This document shows positions 11,601 through 21,700 of a stretch of DNA of 64,000 bases, piece by piece (the first letter of the stretch is position 1; each line of letters begins with the position of its first letter). The stretch comes from Cliona cf. orientalis (taxonomy: Eukaryota; Porifera; Demospongiae; Clionaida; Clionaidae), in the NCBI GenBank assembly GCA_963930775.1, contig OZ005696.1, positions 682,001 to 746,000 of the forward strand. The letters are read 5' to 3'. The notes below the pieces were generated by a model. The model was not told where the DNA came from and ran no database searches. It was given only the letters and a program-made list of their open reading frames with translations. The position numbers were made by a program, and so were the translations under genes.

Positions 11601-13853
11601 GACTATTGTTATATTTTTTTATAATTCTCTGTAGATTGACCAAAAATCTATAAGTGCTAATAATAATTATTAGCTATAGCACCAGTCCTCTCTCCATAGT
11701 ATAATATCTATGCCAACTATCAAAATAGCTGCCCGCTGTCTGCAGCACTGTACTAAAAGCACAAGTGTATTAAAAATTTTGCTAAATTAGAATGGCATAT
11801 ATACGGCCCATGGCCCAGACATGCATGAGCGTATTTCAGCCTTTTTAATTAAGCACATAATTTAATTGGAGTGAGCCAGAGTAAGCCCCACATAAACGAG
11901 TTTGCACTGTGCAATCATATGTGACCGTCCACGAGAAAACCATGCATAATGCGCTGGATATCAATCTGAGATATAGGCCAAAATAGTTAGCTATGGCGAT
12001 AACTATCGATTTTCACTTTTTGGTATAGATCGATAGAGGAATCATTCCTCTACACAAAAATCTGCTTCGTAGCTTCTAGAACGCTATACTTACCGAGTTA
12101 TGGCTCGAAGAAGTCGGCCATGTAGCTAACATTGACCGTCCATGATACGGAGCCGTTGCCATAGTTGCAGGTAGGCAAGCACGGCAGCTGCACAGAAAAA
12201 AACTCTCCAGCCACTTCTTTCTCCGATTCTGTGTGCTAACGATCTTTAAAAACGCTTGTCTTCTTGTTCTTTCCCATCGAAACGTTGGCTGCTGCTCTCC
12301 TTCGAGCGTTTTGGCAGCCAGCTAGCTCAATGACTTGGTGGGCGGGGCCACGTATTTACCATAAATGGCGAGTATACGGACTTCCGCGGGCAACGTACGT
12401 AGCAATATTCATTGCAATTTTTTGCAATACTTTAGTACGGGCGATCCGGGTATATTTTTGCTCATATCTCCATGACTACACGGGCTAGAGACTTCAAATT
12501 TGCTGGAGCAATAGTTCAAAGGTTGTAGTTGGTAATGGTGGCCTTAACTCAAAAATTTTTTCAGCGCATTATGCATGGTTTTCTCGTGGACGGTCACATA
12601 TGTATACGACCATCACACGAAACATAACTCAGCATAGCTCTATTGACAAAAGCATGAAGTACTCTATTACAGATTATATTCTATTATAGATTATAGGAGG
12701 GGCGTGTGAAAAGAATGTGCCTTGGGTAGAAAGGCCTTGGGTAGAAAGGCCTACAACAGTGGGCAAGAAGCAAATATTTCTTGAATTCTCTCCTGTCCAG
12801 CCCTTCTGTCTTGGATCATATAACCAATTGTCAGATGACTTTCTGGACGTCTGCACCTAAAGCTCATACAAAACTAAGTGCTTAAGAAAATACAAGTTGA
12901 TCCTTTTCCAATGCCCGAAAGCAAACTCACACAAAAGCCACCATGACTATTGTAAGTCTGCAGGGAGTGAATCAAACTTAGGCAGCTTTAAAACAGATTT
13001 ATTAATTATATGCGTCAAGTTTATGCATGTTTCAAAGAACTAAGTTAGGAAAACAATGATCTTAGTGTAGAGCTCTGTCATGGTGGGAATTTGTGTCAAG
13101 GGGAAAAATTTAGTATCTAGGAGCAGTGATGATGCTCCTAGTTATATCATGGAGGAACAATGACCTAATTAAGGACTACCCAGGAGTCCAGTAAATTACC
13201 GGGATTATTCCCCTTGCTGTGCATGCATGCAGTTATTAATGGAATATTGTATTTGCTCAATCAGATGCCGCGGCTACTATTTATTTCATCACCCGCGTTT
13301 GTGCGGCGTTTATTAATCCCAGTAGCTGCCAGAGAGGCAATCCTTAGCGAAACGGTCGACTGATACCACAAAACTGCTCCCCTTGCTGATGTAGAAGAAG
13401 GTTAGAACTTGTTCTAGAAGACTGCTAAGTATATATTCTTGTACCTGCCATCGAGAAGGAGTCGCGAGGCATGTCCACATGCAGCGTGCTTCTCGAATAG
13501 TTGGGGTGGTGCGGCTACTATTTGAGAGCGGCAACTAGTTTGTTCAGCACTTCCGGAGGTGTGGTGACTATTTGAGAGCGGCAACTAATCGAGAGCAGCG
13601 TCTGATCGAGCGAATACAGTAGTCCATTCAATTTGGACTATGTATACTATCAGCAAACATAGTACAATATCAAATGTGCATAAAACCCACCTCGTTCAAT
13701 GTGGAATGTGTTGTAGGGCTCCATGGCTCCTATTAGCTTGACACAGTACTCATGATCAGGAATTGGTCTAATCTCTGGCATAAACTTCGCAAAAAGCTCA
13801 CTCCTTAGTGTCGTCCCACCCAGCTTGTAGCTGTCTATATGCTTCTTCTTAAT
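8640..13853 (-). CDS. Single-pass membrane protein with cytoplasmic Death domain (5' end not found)
   Basis: Four exons join in phase: 13691-13853, 11454-11576, 11241-11333 and 8640-9022 (stop TGA at 8640-8642). All have GT-AG sites and every later junction is phase 1. The first two encode a probable ectodomain piece ending in a Ser/Thr-rich stalk. The 93-bp exon encodes one hydrophobic helix (LFVMMLVLVAAALL). The last exon starts with basic residues (HIRAKKIDRDR, a stop-transfer signal) and ends in a Death domain, with ILMKWLQG and WRTLIQVLGKHGKKKLAQDI. The plan resembles death receptors such as TNFR or p75, but no Cys-rich repeats are visible and the ectodomain family is not recognised. The start codon and signal peptide must lie above 13853. 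Its place between two NLR genes suggests a shared immune neighbourhood, which is inference. Confidence 0.7.
9073..9252. mobile_element. AACTTTGG-end MITE, copy 1
   Basis: The inverted ends GAAACTTTGGTGAGG and GCCAAAGTTA enclose A/T-rich pieces with repeated TTGGC/GCCAA. Related copies lie at 30951-31095 and 56078-56228. Confidence 0.65.
9378..10083. mobile_element. Inverted-repeat element in the Death-receptor intron
   Basis: ACTTGATTCTCATCCTTG near the left end is mirrored by GAATGAGAATCAAGT near 10060-10078. The interior has a CA microsatellite (about 9961-9976) and no recognisable protein. Exact ends are uncertain. Confidence 0.45.
10324..10425. repeat. Imperfect hairpin of about 100 bp
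   Basis: The arms GGTTACATCAC, GGTCTCTAC and GATTTACACA pair with TGTGTAAATC, GTAGAGACT and GTGATGTAACC. The centre is itself palindromic (GGGCCGGAGGCCC). It could be a foldback transposon. Confidence 0.7.
10897..10965. repeat. Cluster of AGGTGTCTA palindromes
   Basis: AGGTGTCTATCTAGATAGAC is a near-perfect palindrome and is followed by two further TAGACACCTCC/GGAGGTGTCTA inverted units. Confidence 0.7.
12885..13095 (-). pseudogene. NACHT-region NLR relic
   Basis: About 200 bp closely match the NLR2 coding exon at 20462-20645: TTGATCCTTTTCCAA, then GCCACCATGACT, then GATCTTAGTGTAGAGC in the same order. Small indels destroy the frame and nothing of the P-loop or LRR part remains. It lies in the intron between the two ectodomain exons of the Death-domain membrane gene. 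It shows that the NLR family once seeded this interval. Confidence 0.75.
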
Positions 13854-13893
13854 CTGACAACAGTAAATTACAGTAACTCCGGAAATTTTTGTG

Positions 13894-14492
13894 TACCGTA
13901 TACTTTCTAATATAGGCGCTCCCAAAAAATAATTACGGTCATGCAGGCGCCTCCAATTAGAACTAAAGAATTCACGAGCAGGTCAAAGGGCGCCCGCCTA
14001 AATTAGGGCGGCACCTAAGAGCTGCAATTAGAACGGTTCTGGAAGTTTTGCCAGAGCACAAGCGCTATCACTAATCGGTCCTATTTAGTGGCAGTGAATA
14101 TGACAGTGGCGAGAACAACAAAAATATGGTTCTAGTTTCAGTTCTTTTTGGAAATTTCATTCTGATTGCTGCTCGGAATCATTCTCAAGTTGTCGATACC
14201 GTAGCCATCAGAATGATTGTCTCTAACTCCAGAAAGACATCAAAGCAGTCGGTAAGTGCCCATATAGATGTAAGAGACAGCTTAGTTTGACATCTAAACT
14301 GCTAGCTTGATAGATCGATCAACGGTACGGTACAGTACTGCGGTATTGCCATATTGCACATGGCAATACGTTCCAATTAAATAGGCGCCGCCTAAAAATA
14401 ATCGATATCCGGAAGGGCGCCTTAAATTAGAATCGAAAAATTGCACAGATCTCAAAGGGCGCCTAAGTTAGGGTGGCACCTATATCAGAACA
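13894..14492. mobile_element. Inverted-repeat element rich in GGCGCC
   Basis: TACCGTATACTTTCTAATAT and AGGCGCTCCC at the left mirror GGTGGCACCTATATCAGAAC at the right. Several internal GGGCGCC blocks are repeated, each followed by AAATTAG. It is non-coding and the boundaries are approximate. Confidence 0.55.
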
Positions 14493-14509
14493 TAATAATA
14501 CAATAATTA

Positions 14510-14905
14510 AAGTTATATATAGTTATAGTATATACAACGAAAAATATTTTTCAGAGCGACAATTTTCTTATATAACCTGGAGGGCGCTCTCCTACAAGTT
14601 TAGAAGACTCATGATTGGTCAGAATTGTTGTGCCGTGTGCACAAACGAGGTTGCCAGGGCCTAGGGGCCATAGAGATGCATTCTCGAGCTCGAGCGAGCG
14701 GCGCAAGCGCTGCGCGTTTCAACAGGCCTGCTCGGCAGGCCACCGAACCTCGAGCGAAGCGAGAGGTGATGTCCGCTCTTTGTCATGGTCTGGTAGTAGA
14801 TTCGACGTTCAAACGGAGTGAGAACGTCGCCATTATACAGTGAGTTTGAGCAGCTACTCTTGGCCTGCAGTTAGGGGTGTGGTCTTCATCTGCGCATGCG
14901 CATTG
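14510..14905 (+). repeat. Long direct repeat, copy 1 (copy 2 at 17415-17765)
   Basis: The sequence from ATACAACGAAAAATATTTTT through TTGTGCCGTGTGCACAAAC, GGCCTAGGGGCCATAGAG and CTCGAGCGAGCGGCGCAAGC recurs about 2.9 kb downstream in the same orientation. Copy 1 carries about 45 extra bases containing GAGCGAAGCGAGAGG. It is non-coding; short open frames in it are not conserved beyond the repeat. Confidence 0.75.
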
Positions 14906-15489
14906 TACTAACTGGCACTCGATTGTACAATAGTATATCATGCTGTTAGTTAGTCTCGTGCCCAGCCCCTCCTACGCAAAAAGGGAGAAAGGGTACCAGT
15001 CTGCACGAAGGGGTCAAATTTCTTATTCGTGCGGAAGTGAATCACGCACCCGGAAGTTAATTTACACTATGGTAATTTTGTATGGGCGAATTTTAACATG
15101 GTGAACAGAATAGGCGGTCAACTCGAGTCGACGGTACGTGTCAGCAACGTCGGTGCGAAGCTTTTGAGCCAAGAAATGGTTGAAACAACTATAATATGAG
15201 CTACACGCAGTCGTTTCAAGTGTAAAACAGCTCTCCTGCTGCTGCCACTATCTGCAGGGATCCTCATTTCAACATATTTCAGAATTTTTGAACATATACT
15301 TGCACGCCTGTGATGGACCTAACACTTGGTACTGGACTTCAATACCATAATATCTACAACATACTTTCTTCAAGAGATACAGGTTGGCCCTAGTTGGGAT
15401 CTGTGAGGTGCATAAAACCGACAATTTCCACTATATTCAAGGCCCCCAGTACGAGCCTACCCAACGCTGATGGCTGAATTAAATGGATG

Positions 15490-16160
15490 GTCTTAAGGTT
15501 ACGGGATAGTGTTCCGCCCACGCATGGTCAAAGTTCACATGAATAATAAATGAGACAGTTATATTCCAGTTTTTGTCCATATTCTTTGCACAGTCAAAGC
15601 ACAGGTAAGTAGCTCTCCTGATGCCTGCCCCATGGTCCACAAAAACGAAAAGCAAACCTGCCACTGCCTGTCTGCAAGCGCGGGTAAGTTTGGCAATTTT
15701 CTGCGTCAGTTTTTGCTAAGGTAAACAGCCTCTATGTAATGACATACAAACGAAACGATAGCTTATGAGTCTCTACAGGGCCAAGTATAGCATTTGAGCT
15801 CTATCGAGTTACACGAACAGAAAGCGAACATAAAAACTTACTGCTCAGCTGCCATGTGACTCGCTTAATGGCGGCCCTCCAGGACAAAACCTTGTCTGAC
15901 GACTCACCATCTTAGAGTTTTCGAAAAAGCGCTATACTTGGCCCTGCTCCGATTGATGGACTATCATGAACGACAGCGAAGTCAGTTTGTTCGAGTCTCT
16001 GGTCTTCAAAAGTTGACGCAGAAACTTGCACTTTGTTTACATCTGGAAATGGTCGACGTTCGTTCGCATTTCCTACTAAATCGCATTAAAACATACGTGA
16101 ACTGTGTCCGTGCGCAATCATTTATAAATTGCGTGTCGAATACTATCCCGTAACCTTAAG
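15490..16160. mobile_element. Inverted-repeat element with possible exon-like frame
   Basis: CTTAAGGTTACGGGATAGT at 15493-15511 is mirrored by ACTATCCCGTAACCTTAAG at about 16142-16160. A minus-strand frame at 15479-15664 has a CTTGCAG before it and an NIT glycosylation motif. Because it coincides with the element end I do not call it an exon of the Death-domain membrane gene. Confidence 0.5.
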
Positions 16161-16196
16161 ATTCTGTCCTAACACTCTCCAGTAGAACCTACACTA

Positions 16197-16628
16197 TACC
16201 GTAGACTCTGGTTAATAAGCGCATGCGCTTATAGCGGTAAACGGAATGACAGTATGCGCTTAATAAAGGATATGCGCTTATATGGCACATAACCACGCCC
16301 ACAAACGTTTGGGCACGTGATGGACGCGAGGCCCGCTAGCGCTCGATATGCGATCGAGCACTTTAACGTTTACAGTTGCCGCTCAAGATGACGAATGCTG
16401 GCGATTTATCGATCTTCTTGCATGATAACGTTATTCGTGGCCATAATTTCTCCAAAGATAGCTGGACTCCAAATACTTTCCAGCCGGTCAAGGTCAGGTT
16501 AATAGAACGCCACGCCTATTAAGCGCATGCGCTTAATAAACAATGGCTTATGACAAGAAGAGGGCATGCGCTTAATAAATAATGTGCGCTTAATAGCGAG
16601 GTGCGCTTAATAACCAGAGTTTACGGTA
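16197..16628. mobile_element. TACCGTA-end MITE with GCGCTTAATAA internal repeats
   Basis: The left end TACCGTAGACTCTGGTTAAT mirrors the right end TAACCAGAGTTTACGGTA. GCGCTTAATA or its complement recurs about eight times inside, often beside GCATGCGC. The ends abut TA. It is 432 bp long and non-coding. Confidence 0.8.
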
Positions 16629-17414
16629 CTCCAATTCACGATAGTTTGTGAGTGATGGTCTACTTCATTCAACACATTTGGAGATTTTTGTGTCTGGAGC
16701 ATTTTCAGAATTTTTGAACATGGTGAAGACAAGCAGCCAATCTTTCAAAAACACCAGTGTAGATACATTACAACCAGTAGTTTAACATACGTTATAGCTG
16801 AATCTTGATTGTTTCTATTTGTAAGAGATTTTTTGGTATCAAATCCTGATTTTTGTAATATGGTGCACTTGGCTCCCTTGACCCCTGCCTGGCCCGCTGA
16901 CCTTTTTGGCGGTGGCGCTAATATTAATCGTAAAAACGCGCGCAACCGTATACAATCACGTTCATACAATGTGTGCGCAATATATTATCATGAATGCGCA
17001 TACGTTTGGTGCTTGCGCAATGCGCTAGCCCTAGGCGCATAGGTTATCATGGCCTGGCAACCAAAGTAAACAACGTACTTCCTGTACAAATAAGAAAGTG
17101 TATGGAAAACGTGATCCCTTCGTGCAGAGTGTACGGGTCTGGTGAAAAGGGTCGCACTACCGTGTCCCTCTGGAACCGGAATGCAATAATTGGCGTTTTG
17201 GTGTGCGTTAAGTAAGAAATAAACCATACCGTGCACGCGCATAGCTATATTATATAGCTATAGGTCGGGCGCATGCGTGCAATAGATGATTACATTCCAA
17301 TAGTCATGTGACTACGCTACTGCAATCTGATTGGCCACGTACGATTTTCAACGTGGAGACACGGCAGTCAGTCACATTATCCCATGGCCCATGATCGTGA
17401 CATCAAATATACTT

Positions 17415-17765
17415 GTTATACTATATACAACGAAAAATATTTTTCAGACGATCAATTTTCTTATATAGTCCGTGTCCTAACCTGGAGGGCATAAAAGATG
17501 CGCTCTCCTGAAGTTCAGAAGACTCACGATTGGTCAGAATTGTTGTGCCGTGTGCACAAACAAGGTTGCCAGGGCCTAGGGGCCATAGAGATGCATTATC
17601 GAGCTCGAGCGAGCGGCGCAAGCGCCGCGCGTTTCGACAGGCCTGCTCGGCAGGCCACCGAGCCTCGAGTGGAGTGAGAACGTCGCCATTACACGGTGAG
17701 TTAGAGCAGCTACTCTTGGGTGTGGTCTACAGTGCTGCTTTCATCTGCGCATGCGCACTGTACTA
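17415..17765 (+). repeat. Long direct repeat, copy 2 (copy 1 at 14510-14905)
   Basis: Same order of blocks as copy 1, starting ATACAACGAAAAATATTTTT. It has a short extra piece near 17467-17480 and lacks the GAGCGAAGCGAG block. Confidence 0.75.
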
Positions 17766-18059
17766 ACTGGCACTCGATTGTGCTGTTAGTAGTGTTCAGT
17801 CATAATGATTGTGACATCAAACATACTTGTAGTTATACATGTAATAAAAAATTTCTTTCGTACAACAACTCTGCCTTTGAAAATAGAATTTTTTAGCAAA
17901 ATACACCCAATCTAATACCTACAAAGAAGATTGGAAGTTCGATTCAGTGAGCAGCCCAGGCATTGAGATGAGAGAGAGAAGTAGCCCACCAACACTAATG
18001 GAGGAGCTACTTGAGTACTAAAAATTAATATGTACGTACACATACGTGCTCTAAAAAAA

Positions 18060-18515
18060 CTTTGCTCCAACATGATACAAAGCATCCTGGCTGATCATGT
18101 GACTTTGTCATTCAGCTAGCAAGAGAAACTCGTTAGTATAGTCTTGCAGCTTCACTAGCAAGGGATCTCAAGTGAAGACGCTTAGAATAGAATCACCTCT
18201 TAGCACCTGTGGACAACATCGATTCCAGAATGTCGCTCTTTTGTGTTCACTAGGCCACCATATGTAGCTATGTGTACATTTCACTCTAATTCTGCCCTGC
18301 CGTCATTTTGAAGTAGCTCAGTTTAGTCACGGCTGGGGCCATAGCCAGGCCAGTCATGTCAGTGGGCTGTCTGTTGTAGTGTCCCAAGTCAGTCCAGTGA
18401 TGCCGAGAAAGAGAATGTTTTAGCTCGGGTCGAATCACTTCTGGTCACCTCCCGCTCGTAAGTCACAGACAGACAACTATATATAATTTTAGTATGATGA
18501 TATAAAATTCGCACA
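18060..18515 (-). repeat. Dispersed repeat, copy 2 (inverted copy of 3250-3690)
   Basis: The reverse complement follows copy 1 from TGATCATGTGACTTTG through AGTCCAGTGATGCCGA to TTAGTATGATGATAT. It lies just downstream of the 3' end of NLR2. Confidence 0.7.
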
Positions 18516-18726
18516 CCGCTGTACTGTTTATGTGAGGCTTGCTCAGGCTCACCCCAATAATTTTAATTATACACCATCAAACTATGCAGCTACTGGGATG
18601 TGGTCATGATTTTCATATACCGATTGCCACAAGTGTACACAGGTATGTACAATGTCAAGACATTGTAACAACACATCATCTATTGGGCAAGAAATCAGTC
18701 ATGTACTTACAATACATGGATTCAGA

Positions 18727-21700
18727 TCAGCTCACCTCTTTATGCACTTCCTCATCCAGCCTCCTCTCTCTTTCATGACGTTTCTTCTCCTCTCTCTCTC
18801 GATGATGCCTTGCCAGTTTCTCCTCGTATCTCATTTGATGTATCACCATTATCATCTTCAGCTTCTCCATCACCTCACTATTGTGCATAACTGGGTTGTT
18901 GGAAAGGCTATTGATATCAAATAATAATGTATACCTACCACACCCCAAACGAGGCAACAGTGGTAGGTGATCCACTAGAGCAGAAACACCTCTGCTATCT
19001 ATTTGATTATCCTGAAGTTCCCATTTTTCTAGCTTACTGCAAAGACCAGGAGATAAAGATTTGAGTTTACCAAAAAGCCATATGAGGTCATCAGAAGTGA
19101 TACCACAGTCATTGGTATGGAGATATTCCAAACCTGGACACAAGTGCATGAAGCCAGCTAGAATGTGAATACCATCACCTGTAAAGCTGTTGTGATTCAG
19201 ATAAAGGCAGCGTATGGTGCTAGTTTGAGGCATTTGACAAAGCTGTCGTCCCACAGCCTCACAAGATATAGAGTCAGTACTGGGAAGATCACCTCCAGCT
19301 GTTGTTAGATCACACCTGGACAAGTGAACATTGCATAGTTCACAGTGACTACTACTGAGCATTCTACCAACAGCTATTGTTCCTTTAAGTCCTAGTGGGT
19401 TGCCACTGAGATTAAGCAAACACTCAAGCAAATACTTATACACAAGCTTAAGCTCTCCTGAACAAACAGTATCAGCCAAGCGTGAAACACCAGAGGCATG
19501 GATATCATTGTTCTCCAATTTTAGGCTGGATATGACTTTGAGACTCTCAACCAAAATAGTCAAACCTTTGTCACCAAGATTGGTCTTATTCAAATGCAAC
19601 TTATCACATACATGAATTTTTGCTACAGCAGATGCTCCAGGTACACCAAGATTGTTGTCAGAAAGATCAAGACTCTCCAGGTTAGGACAATGATCTGAAA
19701 GAGTAGCTAACCACTTAGCATTAGTGTCAGCATCACTGGTGAGAGACTCCTCCAGGTTAAGGTCCTCCAATTTAGCTAACACATCACCACTTACTGCACT
19801 TTCTAATGCCCGAAGACTGGAGACTGTTAGTCTACTACCACTCAGATCCAATTTAGAAGTCCATAGCTTTCCTTTCTTATTAGTTAGTATGTGCATTAAT
19901 TCTTTAATTTGGTTGTCACTAGTAATACCGAAGTCCAGGTCCAAACCATACTGACCACACTCATGCAAGTTAGCAATAACATAGAGTACTGCACTACATT
20001 CATGAGTAGTGAGGGGACAACCAAGGCTAACCTCACTGAGTGAGTGCTCCACTAAATAATTAGTAACCATTTTGTCAATTAAGTCATTGTGGGCTTCAAA
20101 GGCACAGTGGCAAACAGGCAAATGGTCAGGTATACCTATATCACCTCCTACACATTCCAACGCTTGTTGAATTGTGTCTTCATTGAACTCAAGATTAGAA
20201 TTAATGCCAAAAAAAAATTGCCACACCATTTCAAAACGATAATGATCAGATGATAATGACTCGAAAATTTCAATTTGTTTGTCTGTCGGCTGTCTTGTCA
20301 GGTATAGGGCAGCAAGGTACTCCTGGAAGGTCAGATGGAGAAAGTGGAAATATATGCCAACACCAACTGACTCAGCAGACTGTAGTAAGCCAAAGCATAG
20401 GACCCTTTTATTCAAAGCTAAGCCTTCGGGGAAGAATGCCTCTAGCTCTTCTTGAGAAAAGACAAGTTGATCCTTTTCCAACGCCTGAAAAGCAAACTCA
20501 CATAGAAGCCACCATGACTGTTGTAAGTCTGCAGGGAGTGAATCTAATGTAGGCAGCTTTAAAACAGATTCGTAAGCGTCAAATTTACGTATGTTTCGAA
20601 GAACTAAGTTAAGAATGATCTTAGTGTAGAGCTCTGTCATGGTGGTGGGAAGGGCTTCCTCAAGAGTGCGCCACAAGTGACAAATAATTGCACAGTTGAG
20701 GGGAACACTGCACACGCTCTCAACTAGTGGGTTGCCCTCTAACTGCTCTCTGAGACGATCTATCTTTCCCTGGTCACTGGTAAACTCAGACTGGATGTAC
20801 TCTACAATGTGCTCTTTGCTGAAGCCATGCACCTCAACAAATTGATCAATATCAGGAAGCTTACGAAGTGTAGCAGAGGCAGAAGGTCGAGAGGTCACTA
20901 CAACTGACATGAGGCAAAATCCATGACCAAAAAGAAATTGATATAAAAAAGTTCCTTTTTGTCGTTGAGATTCACCAAGCTCATCCCATCCATCAGCAAT
21001 GATGAGCACACTCTCTCCCTCCTCGTCTTCTAAATACCTAGCTACTGAGTCACAGAGCCTTGGACTAGGGTGCAGTAGCTGGAGCAACTCAGGAAGGGAG
21101 CCTGCTGAGGCTACTGCCTTCATCCGAAGTGGTAAGAGGAGAACCAACTCAAACTGCTGAAATAGCTTCCCATTTGCCCAGTCCTCAGAGACTGCTATAC
21201 AGAGAGTGGTCTTGCCTATGCCAGCATCACCTTCTACAAGGACCTTTCTAACTCGCCTCTTCCCACTCTCCACCTTAAAGAGGTCACCATAAGCTAGGGG
21301 AGTGCGTTTGACAACCTTTTTCTCACTGCCTCTCTGTGTGTTGGCAGAGTAGCCCTCTCCTTTCTCTCTCTTTACTAATTCTAACCTCACCAGTTTGTCC
21401 GCATGGCAAGGGGGCCACTGTTCCTCACGATTGATACGCCTTTCTTGATACTTTCCTTTCATACTGGAGATAAACCTGGAGCATTCAACTGATATCTTAC
21501 TGGGAACACCTGTGAGTAAATACAATTAAAAATGATACGGATAATACCAATAAACTGCTAGCCTGGCAATGAATGAGTTTGATATGCGATAAGCATGCTA
21601 CAGTAGATAGCACAAACGTACCCCACACATCCCTTCACCATTTACGTCTGTTTTAATGGCAGCTATATACTAGTCATCAGTAAACTCGTGACCAAACTGA

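Noticed and set aside
15479..15664. Possible ectodomain exon of the Death-domain membrane gene
   Set aside because: It overlaps the terminal inverted repeat of the element at 15490-16160 and its phase could not be linked to 13853.
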